From Poindextera sp035295705 (GTDB lineage: Bacteria > Pseudomonadota > Alphaproteobacteria > Caulobacterales > Caulobacteraceae), in NCBI GenBank assembly GCA_035295705.1, contig DATGIN010000003.1, forward strand, positions 1 to 64,000: a stretch of 64,000 bases of DNA, written 5' to 3'. Numbering within the stretch: position 1 is the first letter of the stretch; each line of letters begins with the position of its first letter. Positions 44,168 to 52,679 of the stretch are shown piece after piece. The notes under the pieces were generated by a model, which ran no database searches, was not told the DNA's origin, and was given only the letters and a program-made list of their open reading frames with translations. The translations under genes and the position numbers were made by a program.

Positions 44168-46918
44168 ATGGTCATCTCGATCAACACAAATCTGCTGCTG
44201 GCCTACTACGGCGTTCCGACCTCGCTCGGCGCAAATGGCTCAGCGACAGCGGCGGTCAGCACGCCCACCACGCCAGTTACCCCATGGGCCAGCGCGGCCA
44301 CGCAGACGCAGACCAACAATCTCATCCAATCGGCGCTGAACGGGCGTTCGCTGTTCAACGCCTCGTCGGTCAAGCTCTCGATCCCGACGACGACGCCGAA
44401 CTATGGCAATACCAAGCAGCTCTTCGCGCTCTATCAAGGCCTCACGGCGCTGCAGGATCTGGCGAACCAAGCGAAGACGCCCGGACTGTCGAGCGTTCAG
44501 CTGTCGGCCGTGCAGACCGCGTTTCAGGGCGGCATGCAGCAACTCGGCACGTACCTGAACGGGGCGCCGTTCAGCGGCTTCACGGTCGCCCTAGGCGGAG
44601 TCGCCGCCAGCCAGCAGACCAGCGCCGGCGCGCTCGGCGAGACCGACACCTACACGACGCGTACGCTCGTCAGCGGCGACACCACGACGCCGGTCCCCGC
44701 CTTCGCCGGCAACGTGCAGTTTTCGATGACGGTCACGCTGCCGTCGGGAAGCCAGACGGTGGTCAACTTCAACCTCGCGGACATGGGGTCCACGCCGCGC
44801 TCGCTTTCGAACGTGATCAACTACCTGAACGGGCAACTCGCTGCGGCCGGGGTTTTCACGCGCTTCGCCGACGTGCTGACCCAAGGGACGTCGAGCAGCA
44901 TAAAGGTGAATGGGCAGACGATTTCCGGCCCCACCTCGCCGAATACCTACGCGCTTCAGATCGTCGGCAACCCGATCGAGCAGATCAGCTTGTCGGCGCC
45001 GACAACCAGCCCTGGAATCTATGTCACCCAGCAGGCCGGCGAGACCCCGAGCTCGACCGGCGGGGGATCGACGCCGACCGGCAATACGACCACCCCGGCC
45101 GTGAGCCAGCAGCTGCTGAAGCTGACCACCGATCCAAGCGCGACCAGCCCGCGGGTGTTCACCGACACGCTCAGTCAGGCGACGCAGGCCGCCGTAGCGA
45201 CCGCGACCGCTCCGGATGGGTCCGTCTATGTGCTCGCCAACATCGACGGGCCGACCCAGAGCGGCCTGCTCAACGGCTCGCATGGCATCGTGGGCGCCCA
45301 GGACGTCGCGCTGATGAAATACGACTCAGCCGGGAACCTCATCTGGACCCAGACCGTGGGGTCGACGCAGACGGCGACGGGCCTCGGCCTCGCGGTTTCG
45401 GCCGACGGCAGCCAGATCGCGGTCGTCGGCCAGGGAACCGGGCTTCTCGACAACGACGGCGGGCCGCCGGCCGACACCACCGACCCGACCGGGTTCGTCT
45501 CGGTCTTCTCCAGCGCCGGCGCGCCGGCATGGTCGCAGTCGGTCGACGGCTTCAACGCCAGCGCCGTGTCCCAGGCGACGTTCGGGGCGGACGGTTCGCT
45601 CTATGTCGCGGGCACGACCCAGCTGGCCAGCGGCTTCTCGGACACCTTCCTGGCCGGATTCTCCGCAAGCGGCGCGCCTAAGTTCAACACCATCGTCGGG
45701 CCGACCGCCTCGAGCGGGGTCAGCGGCATCGCGGTCGACGGATCCTCGCTCGTCACCGCCGGGGACCAGAGCGGCCAGGCGGTGGTGCAGAGCTACACGC
45801 TGAACGGCTCAGGCGCCCCCACGCTGGCGGCCAGCGAAACCCTTGGGCAGGCGGACGTGGCCGGACTGGCGGTGAACGCCGACGGCTCGATCGTGGTCGC
45901 AGGCTCGACCAACAACGGGGCGCTCGCGCCGGGCGCCACGGTCGCAAACGCCTACTCAGGCGGCACGAACGCGTACGTGGCGAACCTGAACGCGGCGCTG
46001 AGCCCCTCGAGCGCCGATACGATCACGTACTTCAACGGCGGGGCGGACACGACAGCGACCGCCGTCACGGTGGCGGGCGGGCAGGTCTACCTGGCGGGCC
46101 GGATCGCGGCGACGCCGACTGCAGGGCAGACCACCGCCTTCGACGGATACGCCGCCGAAGTCGACCCCGCGACCGGCCAGATCACCTGGTCGAGCGTCAT
46201 CAACACCGACGACAACGAGTCGGCTCCGAGCTCGATCGCGGTATCGCCGACCGGGTCGTCCGCTCTGGATGCGCTCGGCCTGCCCAGCGGCGCGATCGAC
46301 TTCTCGCCGGACCAGGCGCTCGTGCAGAACACTGCGCTGCAGCCAGGCGACCAGTTCACGATCAAGTCCAACTTCGGCTCGCTGGCGACCATCACGGTCC
46401 AGGCGAGCGACACGTTGCAGTCGCTCGCGCAAGAGATCGGCCGCGTCACCGGGTTCGCGGCGACCGCGCAAGTGGTCACGGGGACGGGCGGCGTCCAGGA
46501 GCTGAAGATCACTCCGACCAGCTCCAGCTTCCAGGTCACGCTGGGCTCTGGGCCAGCCGGCCAGAACGCCCTGCCGGCTTTGGGGCTGACCGATGGTCTG
46601 ATCACGGCCAACGCGACGGCGAAGGCGAAGAGCGCGATCGGGGTGAACGGCGCCAAACCGACCACGACGCTGCAAGCCAACTACGGGCTCGGATTGGAGT
46701 CGACGCTGAGCCTCGCCACGCCCAGCGGCGTCGCCAACGCGCTCGCCCAGCTGGGCGGCGCGATCTCGACCGTGAAGTCGATTTACTCCGCGATGACGAC
46801 GCCGCCGTCCGCGCCCGGCGCGAACGGCCCGGTCCCTGCCTACCTGACGGCTGAGATCGCGAACTATCAGGCGGCGCTGGCACGCCTTACGTCGGGCAGC
46901 GGCTCGGTCGCCATCTAG
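44168..46918 (+). CDS. FlaEY-like flagellar regulatory protein with beta-propeller repeats
   Basis: A 916-residue protein with a flagellin-like start (MVISINTNLLLAYYG) and no signal peptide. Residues about 160-290 form a beta-rich region; about 320-690 show repeated blades of the form DGSVYVLANIDG, DGSLYVAGTTQLASG, DGSIVVAGSTNNG, GGQVYLAGRIAA, typical of beta-propellers. A further domain follows (residues 700-900, SLSLATPSGVANALAQLGGA). Cysteine is absent. Size (about 90-97 kDa), context beside flagellin, flbT and flaF, and composition fit Caulobacter FlaEY, which influences flagellin assembly. Assignment is from memory of the locus, not alignment. Convergent with the acetyltransferase gene. 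Confidence 0.6.
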   Translation: MVISINTNLLLAYYGVPTSLGANGSATAAVSTPTTPVTPWASAATQTQTNNLIQSALNGRSLFNASSVKLSIPTTTPNYGNTKQLFALYQGLTALQDLANQAKTPGLSSVQLSAVQTAFQGGMQQLGTYLNGAPFSGFTVALGGVAASQQTSAGALGETDTYTTRTLVSGDTTTPVPAFAGNVQFSMTVTLPSGSQTVVNFNLADMGSTPRSLSNVINYLNGQLAAAGVFTRFADVLTQGTSSSIKVNGQTISGPTSPNTYALQIVGNPIEQISLSAPTTSPGIYVTQQAGETPSSTGGGSTPTGNTTTPAVSQQLLKLTTDPSATSPRVFTDTLSQATQAAVATATAPDGSVYVLANIDGPTQSGLLNGSHGIVGAQDVALMKYDSAGNLIWTQTVGSTQTATGLGLAVSADGSQIAVVGQGTGLLDNDGGPPADTTDPTGFVSVFSSAGAPAWSQSVDGFNASAVSQATFGADGSLYVAGTTQLASGFSDTFLAGFSASGAPKFNTIVGPTASSGVSGIAVDGSSLVTAGDQSGQAVVQSYTLNGSGAPTLAASETLGQADVAGLAVNADGSIVVAGSTNNGALAPGATVANAYSGGTNAYVANLNAALSPSSADTITYFNGGADTTATAVTVAGGQVYLAGRIAATPTAGQTTAFDGYAAEVDPATGQITWSSVINTDDNESAPSSIAVSPTGSSALDALGLPSGAIDFSPDQALVQNTALQPGDQFTIKSNFGSLATITVQASDTLQSLAQEIGRVTGFAATAQVVTGTGGVQELKITPTSSSFQVTLGSGPAGQNALPALGLTDGLITANATAKAKSAIGVNGAKPTTTLQANYGLGLESTLSLATPSGVANALAQLGGAISTVKSIYSAMTTPPSAPGANGPVPAYLTAEIANYQAALARLTSGSGSVAI

Positions 46919-46925
46919 GCGACAA

Positions 46926-47480
46926 TCACGCTTCGATGAGGTTCGCCGTGGTCAAGGCCCGGCGAAGCGCGGTCCGCCGCTCGCGCCACTCGGGCGCAAG
47001 AATCCCAAGCAGCACGACGTCGCGGCGACGGCCATCCTTGACCACGTGAGCGCGCAGGTAGCCCTCGCGACGGAAACCGGCCGCGGCCTGCGCCTTGAGC
47101 GCAACGTCGTTGTCGGCGAGCACCTCGGCCTGCACCTTTTCGAGCCCGAGTGCGTCGAAGGCGATATCGAGACCCAGCGCCTGCGCCGCCCGCCCGGCGC
47201 CGCGTCCCCGGGCCGCAGCGTCGCCGATATACCATCCCCAGGAAGCGCGCCGGTGGCGGCTCGTCAGGCCGGTAAGCGTGAGAAACCCCGCCGGGACGCC
47301 ATCGACGGTGATGATCCAGCCGCGACGATCCGGGTCGAGCCTGAACTCGTCAAACCAGCGCCCGTTCTCCTCAAGAGTTTGCGCCGCCTGGTCGCTCATC
47401 CAACGGTCGACTTCCGGCTCAAGCCGCCAGTGGAACAGCCGGTCGCGATCGTCGTCCTGAAGGTCGCGCAGCGCGATCAT
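46926..47480 (-). CDS. GNAT acetyltransferase, PseH/FlmH-like
   Basis: A 184-residue GNAT-fold enzyme. The N-terminus IALRDLQDDDRDRLFHWRLEPEV followed by VDRWMSD is typical of PseH-type acetyltransferases; the acetyl-CoA loop is ARGRGAGRAAQALGLDIAF with VQAEVLADNDVALKAQAAAGF later. PseH acetylates a UDP-amino-sugar in pseudaminic acid synthesis, which glycosylates flagellin; FlmH of Caulobacter has this role. The location inside the flagellin locus supports it, although no other pse gene is in the window. A generic ribosomal-protein-type GNAT is the alternative. Confidence 0.72.
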   Translation of the reverse strand: MIALRDLQDDDRDRLFHWRLEPEVDRWMSDQAAQTLEENGRWFDEFRLDPDRRGWIITVDGVPAGFLTLTGLTSRHRRASWGWYIGDAAARGRGAGRAAQALGLDIAFDALGLEKVQAEVLADNDVALKAQAAAGFRREGYLRAHVVKDGRRRDVVLLGILAPEWRERRTALRRALTTANLIEA

Positions 47481-47530
47481 GCCCGTATCCTAGCGTGCGG
47501 CTGACAACGCTGCATGAACGCACGGGACCG

Positions 47531-48325
47531 TCATCGGAACAGCGACAAGACAAGCTGGGGCGAAGCGTTCGCGATCGGCTGGCCCTGGCTGGTCAAACCC
47601 TGTTGGACCTGAAGCGCGAGCAGTCTGGCGCCATCGGCGCCACCATCAGCGCTAGCAAGCCCTTGCTTCAAGGCGCTCGACAATTGATCGACGATCGCGC
47701 CGTGCGCCGAGATCTGGCCCGCCTGCTGGCTAAGGGCTGAAAGCGCGGCCCCGAGGTTGTCGATCGAATTGGAGACATCGCCCAGCGCCGTCGCAGCGGC
47801 TGTCGGCGAATCGAGATTTGCGCTCGCGCCGACGGTGAGGATGGGGCCGCCGAGCGTCAGGTTCTGTGGCGTCAGACTGCCGCCCCCCGGAATCCTCACG
47901 CCGCCGGTGCTGGATCCATCCAGCAGATTGACGCCGCCAAAGCTCGCCTGACCCACCGTCTGAGCGATCTGGGCGAGCGCCGCCTGGAAGTCTGCGTTCA
48001 ACCCTTGTCGCGCCGACGGATCGAGCGTCGGATCCTCGCCGGTCGCCGCCTGTTGCTTCAGGGTCGAGAGCAAGCCCGCCACCGACTGTCCGGCGGCGAT
48101 GGCGAAATCGGCGATGCCGGCGGCCGCGTTCAGGCCAACGGCCAGCGCATCGACCGTCGACACGTCGAGGCGCCCGGCCTGCCCGATCGCGACGGAACTG
48201 GGCTGCGCCCCGTCATCCGCTGGGGTTGCCGCGCCATCGGCGCCGCCGGCGGCGCCCTGAGACGGCGGCGTCAGGTCCGGCAGGGGCGGAGTGACAAGGC
48301 TGGCGCCGTTCACGCTTATCGCCAA
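47531..48325 (-). CDS. Atypical flagellin-like protein
   Basis: A 264-residue protein starting at TTG 48325 with GAAGGAGG 10 bases upstream. The C-terminus (ALQVQQGLTSQGQPIANASP ending LVLSLFR) matches the end of the neighbouring flagellin (SIANQSSTALLSLFR), and DFQAALAQIAQTVGQASFGGVNLL is the flagellin GVNLL region. The N-terminus, however, starts MAISVNGASLVTPPLPD and lacks the usual coiled-coil D0 beginning; residues 20-50 are proline/glycine/alanine-rich. It may be a minor, regulatory or hook-proximal flagellin, or a flagellin-like chaperone. Same direction as flaG and the flagellin. Confidence 0.7.
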   Translation of the reverse strand: MAISVNGASLVTPPLPDLTPPSQGAAGGADGAATPADDGAQPSSVAIGQAGRLDVSTVDALAVGLNAAAGIADFAIAAGQSVAGLLSTLKQQAATGEDPTLDPSARQGLNADFQAALAQIAQTVGQASFGGVNLLDGSSTGGVRIPGGGSLTPQNLTLGGPILTVGASANLDSPTAAATALGDVSNSIDNLGAALSALSQQAGQISAHGAIVDQLSSALKQGLASADGGADGARLLALQVQQGLTSQGQPIANASPQLVLSLFR

Positions 48326-48475
48326 GACGGCCTCCTTCGAAAGCCAAGCAGACGCTTCAGATCCAAAGGCGTGCGCCCAGCTTGGAGGCGCATTTTGCGG
48401 ACCTGGCGGCTGGCGAAGTCTTAAGAGGCCAGCGTCTATTTATGGTTAACGAAGGAAGAACGCCTTTCCGGCCCG

Positions 48476-48775
48476 CTAGGCGCGCGTCCGGATCAGCGCG
48501 CCGGCCGCATAGCCGGGGTCGCGGCTGAGCTCGAGCAGGCTCTCGCGGGGAAGCTGGCGGATCACCGCGCCTGTGCGCCGATCCACGGTGATGTAGGTGA
48601 ACCCCGCTCCGCTCTCGTCGCCCTCGATGATGAGCCGCACGTCGTCGGTGGGCTCGGAGGCAGCCGCAGCCGGCGACCCTTCGGCCGTCGAGGGTTGACC
48701 GTCGCTTTCGCGCGGGTAGGCGCCGCCGTGGCTGTGGTCGCCGACGCCGCCTGCATTGCTGACAATGCGCGTCAT
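48476..48775 (-). CDS. flaG: FlaG-family flagellar protein
   Basis: A 99-residue protein. The FlaG domain (about residues 45-85) reads VRLIIEGDESGAGFTYITVD and continues RRTGAVIRQLPRESLLELSR, a typical FlaG end. The disordered N-terminus has histidine, serine and alanine. FlaG proteins affect filament length; in Caulobacter-type loci it sits with flagellin and flaF. It starts 66 bases after the flagellin stop and probably shares its promoter. GGCGAGCC-type sequence upstream gives only a weak ribosome-binding site. Confidence 0.85.
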   Translation of the reverse strand: MTRIVSNAGGVGDHSHGGAYPRESDGQPSTAEGSPAAAASEPTDDVRLIIEGDESGAGFTYITVDRRTGAVIRQLPRESLLELSRDPGYAAGALIRTRA

Positions 48776-48841
48776 GATCGGCTCCGCTCATGGGCTGGGC
48801 GGCGAGCCCTTCGAACAGGCCCGCCGCGCCAGCTTTCAGAG

Positions 48842-49666
48842 TTACCGGAAGAGGCTGAGCAGCGCCGTGCTCGACTGGTTGGCGATCGACAGCGCCTGGA
48901 TGCCAAGCTGTTGCTTGGTCTGCAGGGCGGTCAATTGAGCGCTTTCCTTGCCGAGGTTGGCGTTGACCAGGTTGCCGATGCCGGTGTCCAGCGTGTCCTG
49001 CAGATCCTGAACGAACGTCAGTTGGTTCTGCAGAGCCGTGGCCCCATTGCCCAGCGTGCCGAGCGCGGCGTTGACCTTGGTGATCGCGGTGTTGACCGAA
49101 GCCACCATCGCGGTCGCCAGAGCCGTGGTGCCGATCGAGGCGTTAGCCGAGACCTGCGCCATGTTCGCGCCGCCAAGAGCCAGATTCTCGGCCAACACGG
49201 TGATCTGCGCGCCGCTCGCACTGGCGAGCGCCATGATGTTGGTGCCGCCCGTCTTGATCATGTTGACTCCGTTGAAGTCGGAGTTGGTCACGATCTGGGT
49301 GATCTGGGTCAGGATCGACCGGAACTGGGTGTTGTTCGCCGACACGCTGGTGGCGTCCAGCGACGTGTCCGAGTTCGCCAGAGCCAGCGTCTTCAGCTGG
49401 TTGAGGAGATTCGAGACTGACGTGCCCGCCGAGGTGGCGACCTGGATGGTCGACTGTCCCCGCTGCAGCGACTGAATGACCGCCGTCAGCGACTGCGACG
49501 TACCGCGCTCGCTCTGGGCGATAGCCCAGACCGCGCCGTTGTCCTGCGGGTTCGCGACCGCAAGGCCGGTCGAGACCTGGTTTTGCGTTTGTTGGAGCTG
49601 GGCGGCGGTGTCGTTGAGGTTCTGGAGCGCAACGAGCGCACCAGGATTGTTGTTCACGCTAAGCAT
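48842..49666 (-). CDS. Flagellin
   Basis: A 274-residue alphaproteobacterial short flagellin with no D2/D3 variable domain. N-terminal D0/D1 MLSVNNNPGALVALQNLN and SQSLTAVIQSLQRGQSTIQV; C-terminal SIANQSSTALLSLFR. Rich in Ala, Asn, Ser and Thr, and lacking cysteine. ATG 49666 is preceded by AAAAGGATG about 9 bases upstream. The sigma-54-type promoter lies about 57 bases further up, giving a short leader of about 45 bases where FlbT could act. The nearest Caulobacter family would be FljK/FljL or FljM-type alpha-flagellins; the exact type is unclear. Confidence 0.95.
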   Translation of the reverse strand: MLSVNNNPGALVALQNLNDTAAQLQQTQNQVSTGLAVANPQDNGAVWAIAQSERGTSQSLTAVIQSLQRGQSTIQVATSAGTSVSNLLNQLKTLALANSDTSLDATSVSANNTQFRSILTQITQIVTNSDFNGVNMIKTGGTNIMALASASGAQITVLAENLALGGANMAQVSANASIGTTALATAMVASVNTAITKVNAALGTLGNGATALQNQLTFVQDLQDTLDTGIGNLVNANLGKESAQLTALQTKQQLGIQALSIANQSSTALLSLFR

Positions 49667-49722
49667 GACTTCACATCCTTTTCTCAGGTGTCCGGCGTCA
49701 TTTTGACGGCCGGGGGCGTTTT

Positions 49723-49737
49723 GCCCGCCGCGCGCCA
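49723..49737 (-). promoter_or_regulatory. Predicted sigma-54 promoter of the flagellin gene
   Basis: On the minus strand TGGCGCG-CGGC-GGGC has GG and GC exactly ten bases apart, the essential spacing of -24/-12 promoters. The -24 part fits the consensus TGGCACG at all but one position; the -12 GGGC is weaker than TTGC. Transcription would start near 49711. Confidence 0.5.
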
Positions 49738-49862
49738 CGCAAGCGTCACGCCAGAGGGGCGCCGTCCCGGAAGACGCCTGTCCTGGAAAGGGTTAGCCTG
49801 AGAACCTCGTAACCGATCCGCGCACGGCAGAGCGGTTGCGCAAGATGGTTAGCGGGAAATTT

Positions 49863-50243
49863 CTACCCAGCGCCGGTCGGAACTTGCCGGGGCGATCGGA
49901 CGCCCAGCCCCTGCATCATGATCCGATTGATCTCGATAAGCGGCTCGATGGGCTCTTCCTGGCGCACCACCGCGTTCGTGTGCCGCCCGACCCACATGCT
50001 GAGCGATATGATCTGGGCGCGCAGCTCGGCCGGAAGCGAGTTGTTGGTGCGGGCGCAGTCGGCGGCCAGCGTCATCCACACACGCCGGTTCCAGTCCAGC
50101 GCCTTGATCCGCTGCACGAACGCATCCGATGGCAGCTGAGCCGCGTCCATGAGCGCCCGCGTCACCTCTCCGAACAGCCGGTATTCGGAGTCGCGCGGAT
50201 GCTCAGCCCGCTCGGAGGCCTGCTGGTAGGCTTGGAGCGACAT
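49863..50243 (-). CDS. flaF: FlaF, flagellar biosynthesis regulator
   Basis: A 126-residue cytosolic helical protein. Characteristic start SLQAYQQASERAEHPRDSEY and family motifs LFGEVTRALMDAA, RRVWMTLAADCARTNNSLP and LRAQIISLSMWVGRHTNAV. FlaF is required for flagellin synthesis in Caulobacter and opposes FlbT. It overlaps the 3' end of flbT by 41 bases and lies upstream of flagellin, the conserved flbT-flaF-flagellin order. Confidence 0.94.
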   Translation of the reverse strand: MSLQAYQQASERAEHPRDSEYRLFGEVTRALMDAAQLPSDAFVQRIKALDWNRRVWMTLAADCARTNNSLPAELRAQIISLSMWVGRHTNAVVRQEEPIEPLIEINRIMMQGLGVRSPRQVPTGAG

Positions 50244-50628
50244 GGCCCAATCTTTCGTCTTCGTACTCGATCAGCCGCCGGCAAAGCACGAGGGCCTTGT
50301 AGTACTCGCGCTGCAGCACGTGCCTCGAGATGTTGACGCAGTCGGCAAGCACGTCCGGGTTGGCGATCGCGCCCATGAACTCCTGCAGCCGCCGGACGAA
50401 TTCCTCGTGCCAAGCTCCGGCGTCGGACTCGTCCAGGTACATCATCATCACCGGGAAATAGATCCGGCGTGAGGGCGTGCTGGCCTCGTCGGCCTGCATG
50501 ATGTCCTTCTCGCGCAGGACCGAGGCCTTGTTCTGCAGAAGAAGCACGCCGCGCCGATCGCCGTTCTGCACCACCGCGCCGTTCAGGACGAACTTTTCGT
50601 GCGGCTTAAGCGACAATTTGAGCGGCAT
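50203..50628 (-). CDS. flbT: FlbT, flagellin mRNA-binding repressor
   Basis: A 141-residue protein with the family start MPLKLSLKPHEKFVLNGAVVQNGDRRG, then LLLQNKASVLREKDIMQADE, SRRIYFPVMMMYL and LQREYYKALVLCRRLIEYE. FlbT binds the 5' leader of fljK mRNA in Caulobacter and lowers its stability, coupling flagellin production to hook completion. It is the first gene of the flbT-flaF pair; the ATG at 50628 is divergent from the FlbA-like gene across 203 bases. Confidence 0.94.
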   Translation of the reverse strand: MPLKLSLKPHEKFVLNGAVVQNGDRRGVLLLQNKASVLREKDIMQADEASTPSRRIYFPVMMMYLDESDAGAWHEEFVRRLQEFMGAIANPDVLADCVNISRHVLQREYYKALVLCRRLIEYEDERLGHVAPSLPAGLRAG

Positions 50629-50751
50629 CTGCCTCGCGCGAGCTCCGCTGGCTCACTCCCCGGGGATCGGACGTGAGCCGCAAACGACCAGCACGACTAA
50701 GGCGGTTCAGTTAATGGGTCGTTGCCTCGCGGGGCCTCGGCCCGAGCGGGC

Positions 50752-50787
50752 TTAGCACTCCCTTAAGCCTGATGGCGGCACTCATGC
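50752..50787 (+). promoter_or_regulatory. Sigma-54-type promoter with CtrA-like site before the FlbA-like gene
   Basis: TGG-CGGCACTCAT-GCG places GG (50774-50775) and GC (50786-50787) ten bases apart with a TGGC -24 element. Immediately upstream TTAG-CACTCCC-TTAA (50752-50766) differs from the CtrA consensus TTAA-N7-TTAA by one base. Transcription would start near 50799, 33 bases before the ATG. Confidence 0.45.
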
Positions 50788-50831
50788 GTCGGACCCGAAT
50801 CTCCTTCTGCGATCAGGGTTGGAGACGCTCA

Positions 50832-52619
50832 ATGGCCGCTCGCGCTTCACGCAGACGGGGGCTCGACAGCGCCGCCGATTTCGCCTTCCGCGGCGACCCG
50901 CCGCGCCCGCTGCCCCTGCTTTCGGATCGCGAGATGGGCGATTCGGCCTCGGACGCTGCGCTGGCGCGGCTGAACGAGGCCATAGCCGCGCTTCGGGCGA
51001 TACGGACCGCCCCGCTGCTGCAGGACGCCGTCGCCGCCATTCGCGCCGGCGACAGCGCGCGAGCGTCCGAGCTCGCGATCGAGGCGCTGGGCATCGACGA
51101 GAAGAGCGGCCACGGCTGGCATGTTCTGGCCATCGCCCGCGAGCAGTGCGGCGACTTCCGAAGCTCGATCTCGGCCTATGAGGCGGCGCTGGCGCTCCTC
51201 CCGGACCAAGCTGACGTGGCCAACGACCTTGGCCGGCTCGCATTCCGCATGGGCATGACCGAGGTTGCGGCGCAGCTGTTCGCCCTCTACCGGCAGGCGC
51301 AGCCCGCCTGTGCGCAAGGCGCCAACAACATGGCGTGCGCACTGCGCGACCTTCATCACTACGAGGCCGCGATCGAGGTCCTGACGCCGGCGATCCACGC
51401 CGCGCCCGACTCGGCCATGCTCTGGAACACGCTTGCCACCGTACAGATCGCGCGCGGCGACACCGCCAGCGCGATGCCGTTTCTCGAGGAAGCGGTCCGG
51501 CTGGAGCCGGGATTCGCCAAGGCGCGCTACACCCGAGCAAACGCCCGCCTGGAGCTGGGCGACGTCGAGGGCGCCCTCGCCGATTGCGACGCCGCCGCGT
51601 CGAACGCGGAGCTGGAGAGCGACCTGGCGATGATGCGCTTCGCCCGTGCGCAAATGCTTCTGGTCGGCGGGCGCGTGGCAGAAGGCTGGGACGCTTACGA
51701 GGCGCGCTTTGCGCCCCAGTTCGCGGGCCGCGTGACGTTCCTCGTGGATCGTCCGCGCTGGACGCCGGAGACGAACGTCGCGGGCAAGGCGTTGCTGCTC
51801 ATCGGCGAGCAGGGCCTGGGCGACGAGGTGATGTTCGCCAACATCCTGCCCGACGTCATCGACGCACTGGGGCCGAAGGGTCGCCTTGCCGTCGCCGTAG
51901 AGCCCAGGCTCGCCCCGCTCTTCCGGCGTTCCTTCCCGGCGGCGTCCTTCACCGCCCACGCCGACCTCAAGCTCGACGGCTACAACTACCGCGTGGTCCG
52001 CGACATCGACGCCGATGCATTCGACCTCTGGGCGCCGCTCGCCTCGCCATTGCGGCGCTTTCGGCCTGACGTGGTGGCTTTCCCCGACCGCCCCGCATAC
52101 CTGACCCCGGATCCCGAGCGGGTGCGGCGCTGGCGGCGCGAGCTCTCCGGCTTGCCCGGCCGGAAGGTCGGGATCCTGTGGAAGAGCCTCAAACTGGACG
52201 GCGCGCGGCTACGCGAGTTCTCGCCGTTCGAGCGCTGGCGGCCGGTGCTCGCAACCCCGGGCGTGACGTTCGTGAACCTGCAGTACGGCGAGTGCGAAGC
52301 CGAGCTCGCGCAGGCGCGCGAGGCGTTCGGCGTCGATATCTGGCGTCCTCCCGGCATCGACCTGAAGGACGACCTCGACGACCTCGCCGCGCTCTGCTGC
52401 GCGCTCGACCTGGTGCTGGGGCCAGCCAACGCAACCACCAACATAGCAGGCGCGTGCGGTGCGCCCGTCTGGCTCATCTCGACGCCGGTCGCTTGGCCGC
52501 GCCTCGGGACGGACCGCTACCCGTGGTACCCGACCACGCGGGTTTTCATCACGCGCGCCTTCGGCCAGTGGGATGAGGTCATGGACGAGATCGCCGTCGC
52601 GCTGAGACAAGGCAACTAG
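50832..52619 (+). CDS. TPR protein, FlbA-like
   Basis: A 595-residue soluble protein. Residues about 70-300 are TPR helical repeats (ARASELAIEALGIDEKSGHGW, AYEAALALLPDQADVANDLG, ALADCDAAASNAELESDLAM). The remainder has a Rossmann-like glycosyltransferase-type C-terminus: LLLIGEQGLGDEVMFANILP, LPGRKVGILWKSLKLD and LGPANATTNIAGACGAPVWL. TPR plus such a domain is the layout of Caulobacter FlbA, which is needed for flagellin production; the C-terminal part resembles flagellar O-glycosyltransferase-like proteins. ATG 50832 has GTTGGAG 8 bases upstream. Placement beside flbT/flaF supports the call. Confidence 0.75.
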   Translation: MAARASRRRGLDSAADFAFRGDPPRPLPLLSDREMGDSASDAALARLNEAIAALRAIRTAPLLQDAVAAIRAGDSARASELAIEALGIDEKSGHGWHVLAIAREQCGDFRSSISAYEAALALLPDQADVANDLGRLAFRMGMTEVAAQLFALYRQAQPACAQGANNMACALRDLHHYEAAIEVLTPAIHAAPDSAMLWNTLATVQIARGDTASAMPFLEEAVRLEPGFAKARYTRANARLELGDVEGALADCDAAASNAELESDLAMMRFARAQMLLVGGRVAEGWDAYEARFAPQFAGRVTFLVDRPRWTPETNVAGKALLLIGEQGLGDEVMFANILPDVIDALGPKGRLAVAVEPRLAPLFRRSFPAASFTAHADLKLDGYNYRVVRDIDADAFDLWAPLASPLRRFRPDVVAFPDRPAYLTPDPERVRRWRRELSGLPGRKVGILWKSLKLDGARLREFSPFERWRPVLATPGVTFVNLQYGECEAELAQAREAFGVDIWRPPGIDLKDDLDDLAALCCALDLVLGPANATTNIAGACGAPVWLISTPVAWPRLGTDRYPWYPTTRVFITRAFGQWDEVMDEIAVALRQGN

Positions 52620-52679
52620 AGCCGGCCGGCTTCCGTTCTTCGCACGAGGTTCTCGCGATGTCGCGAAGGAGGCCGTGCG

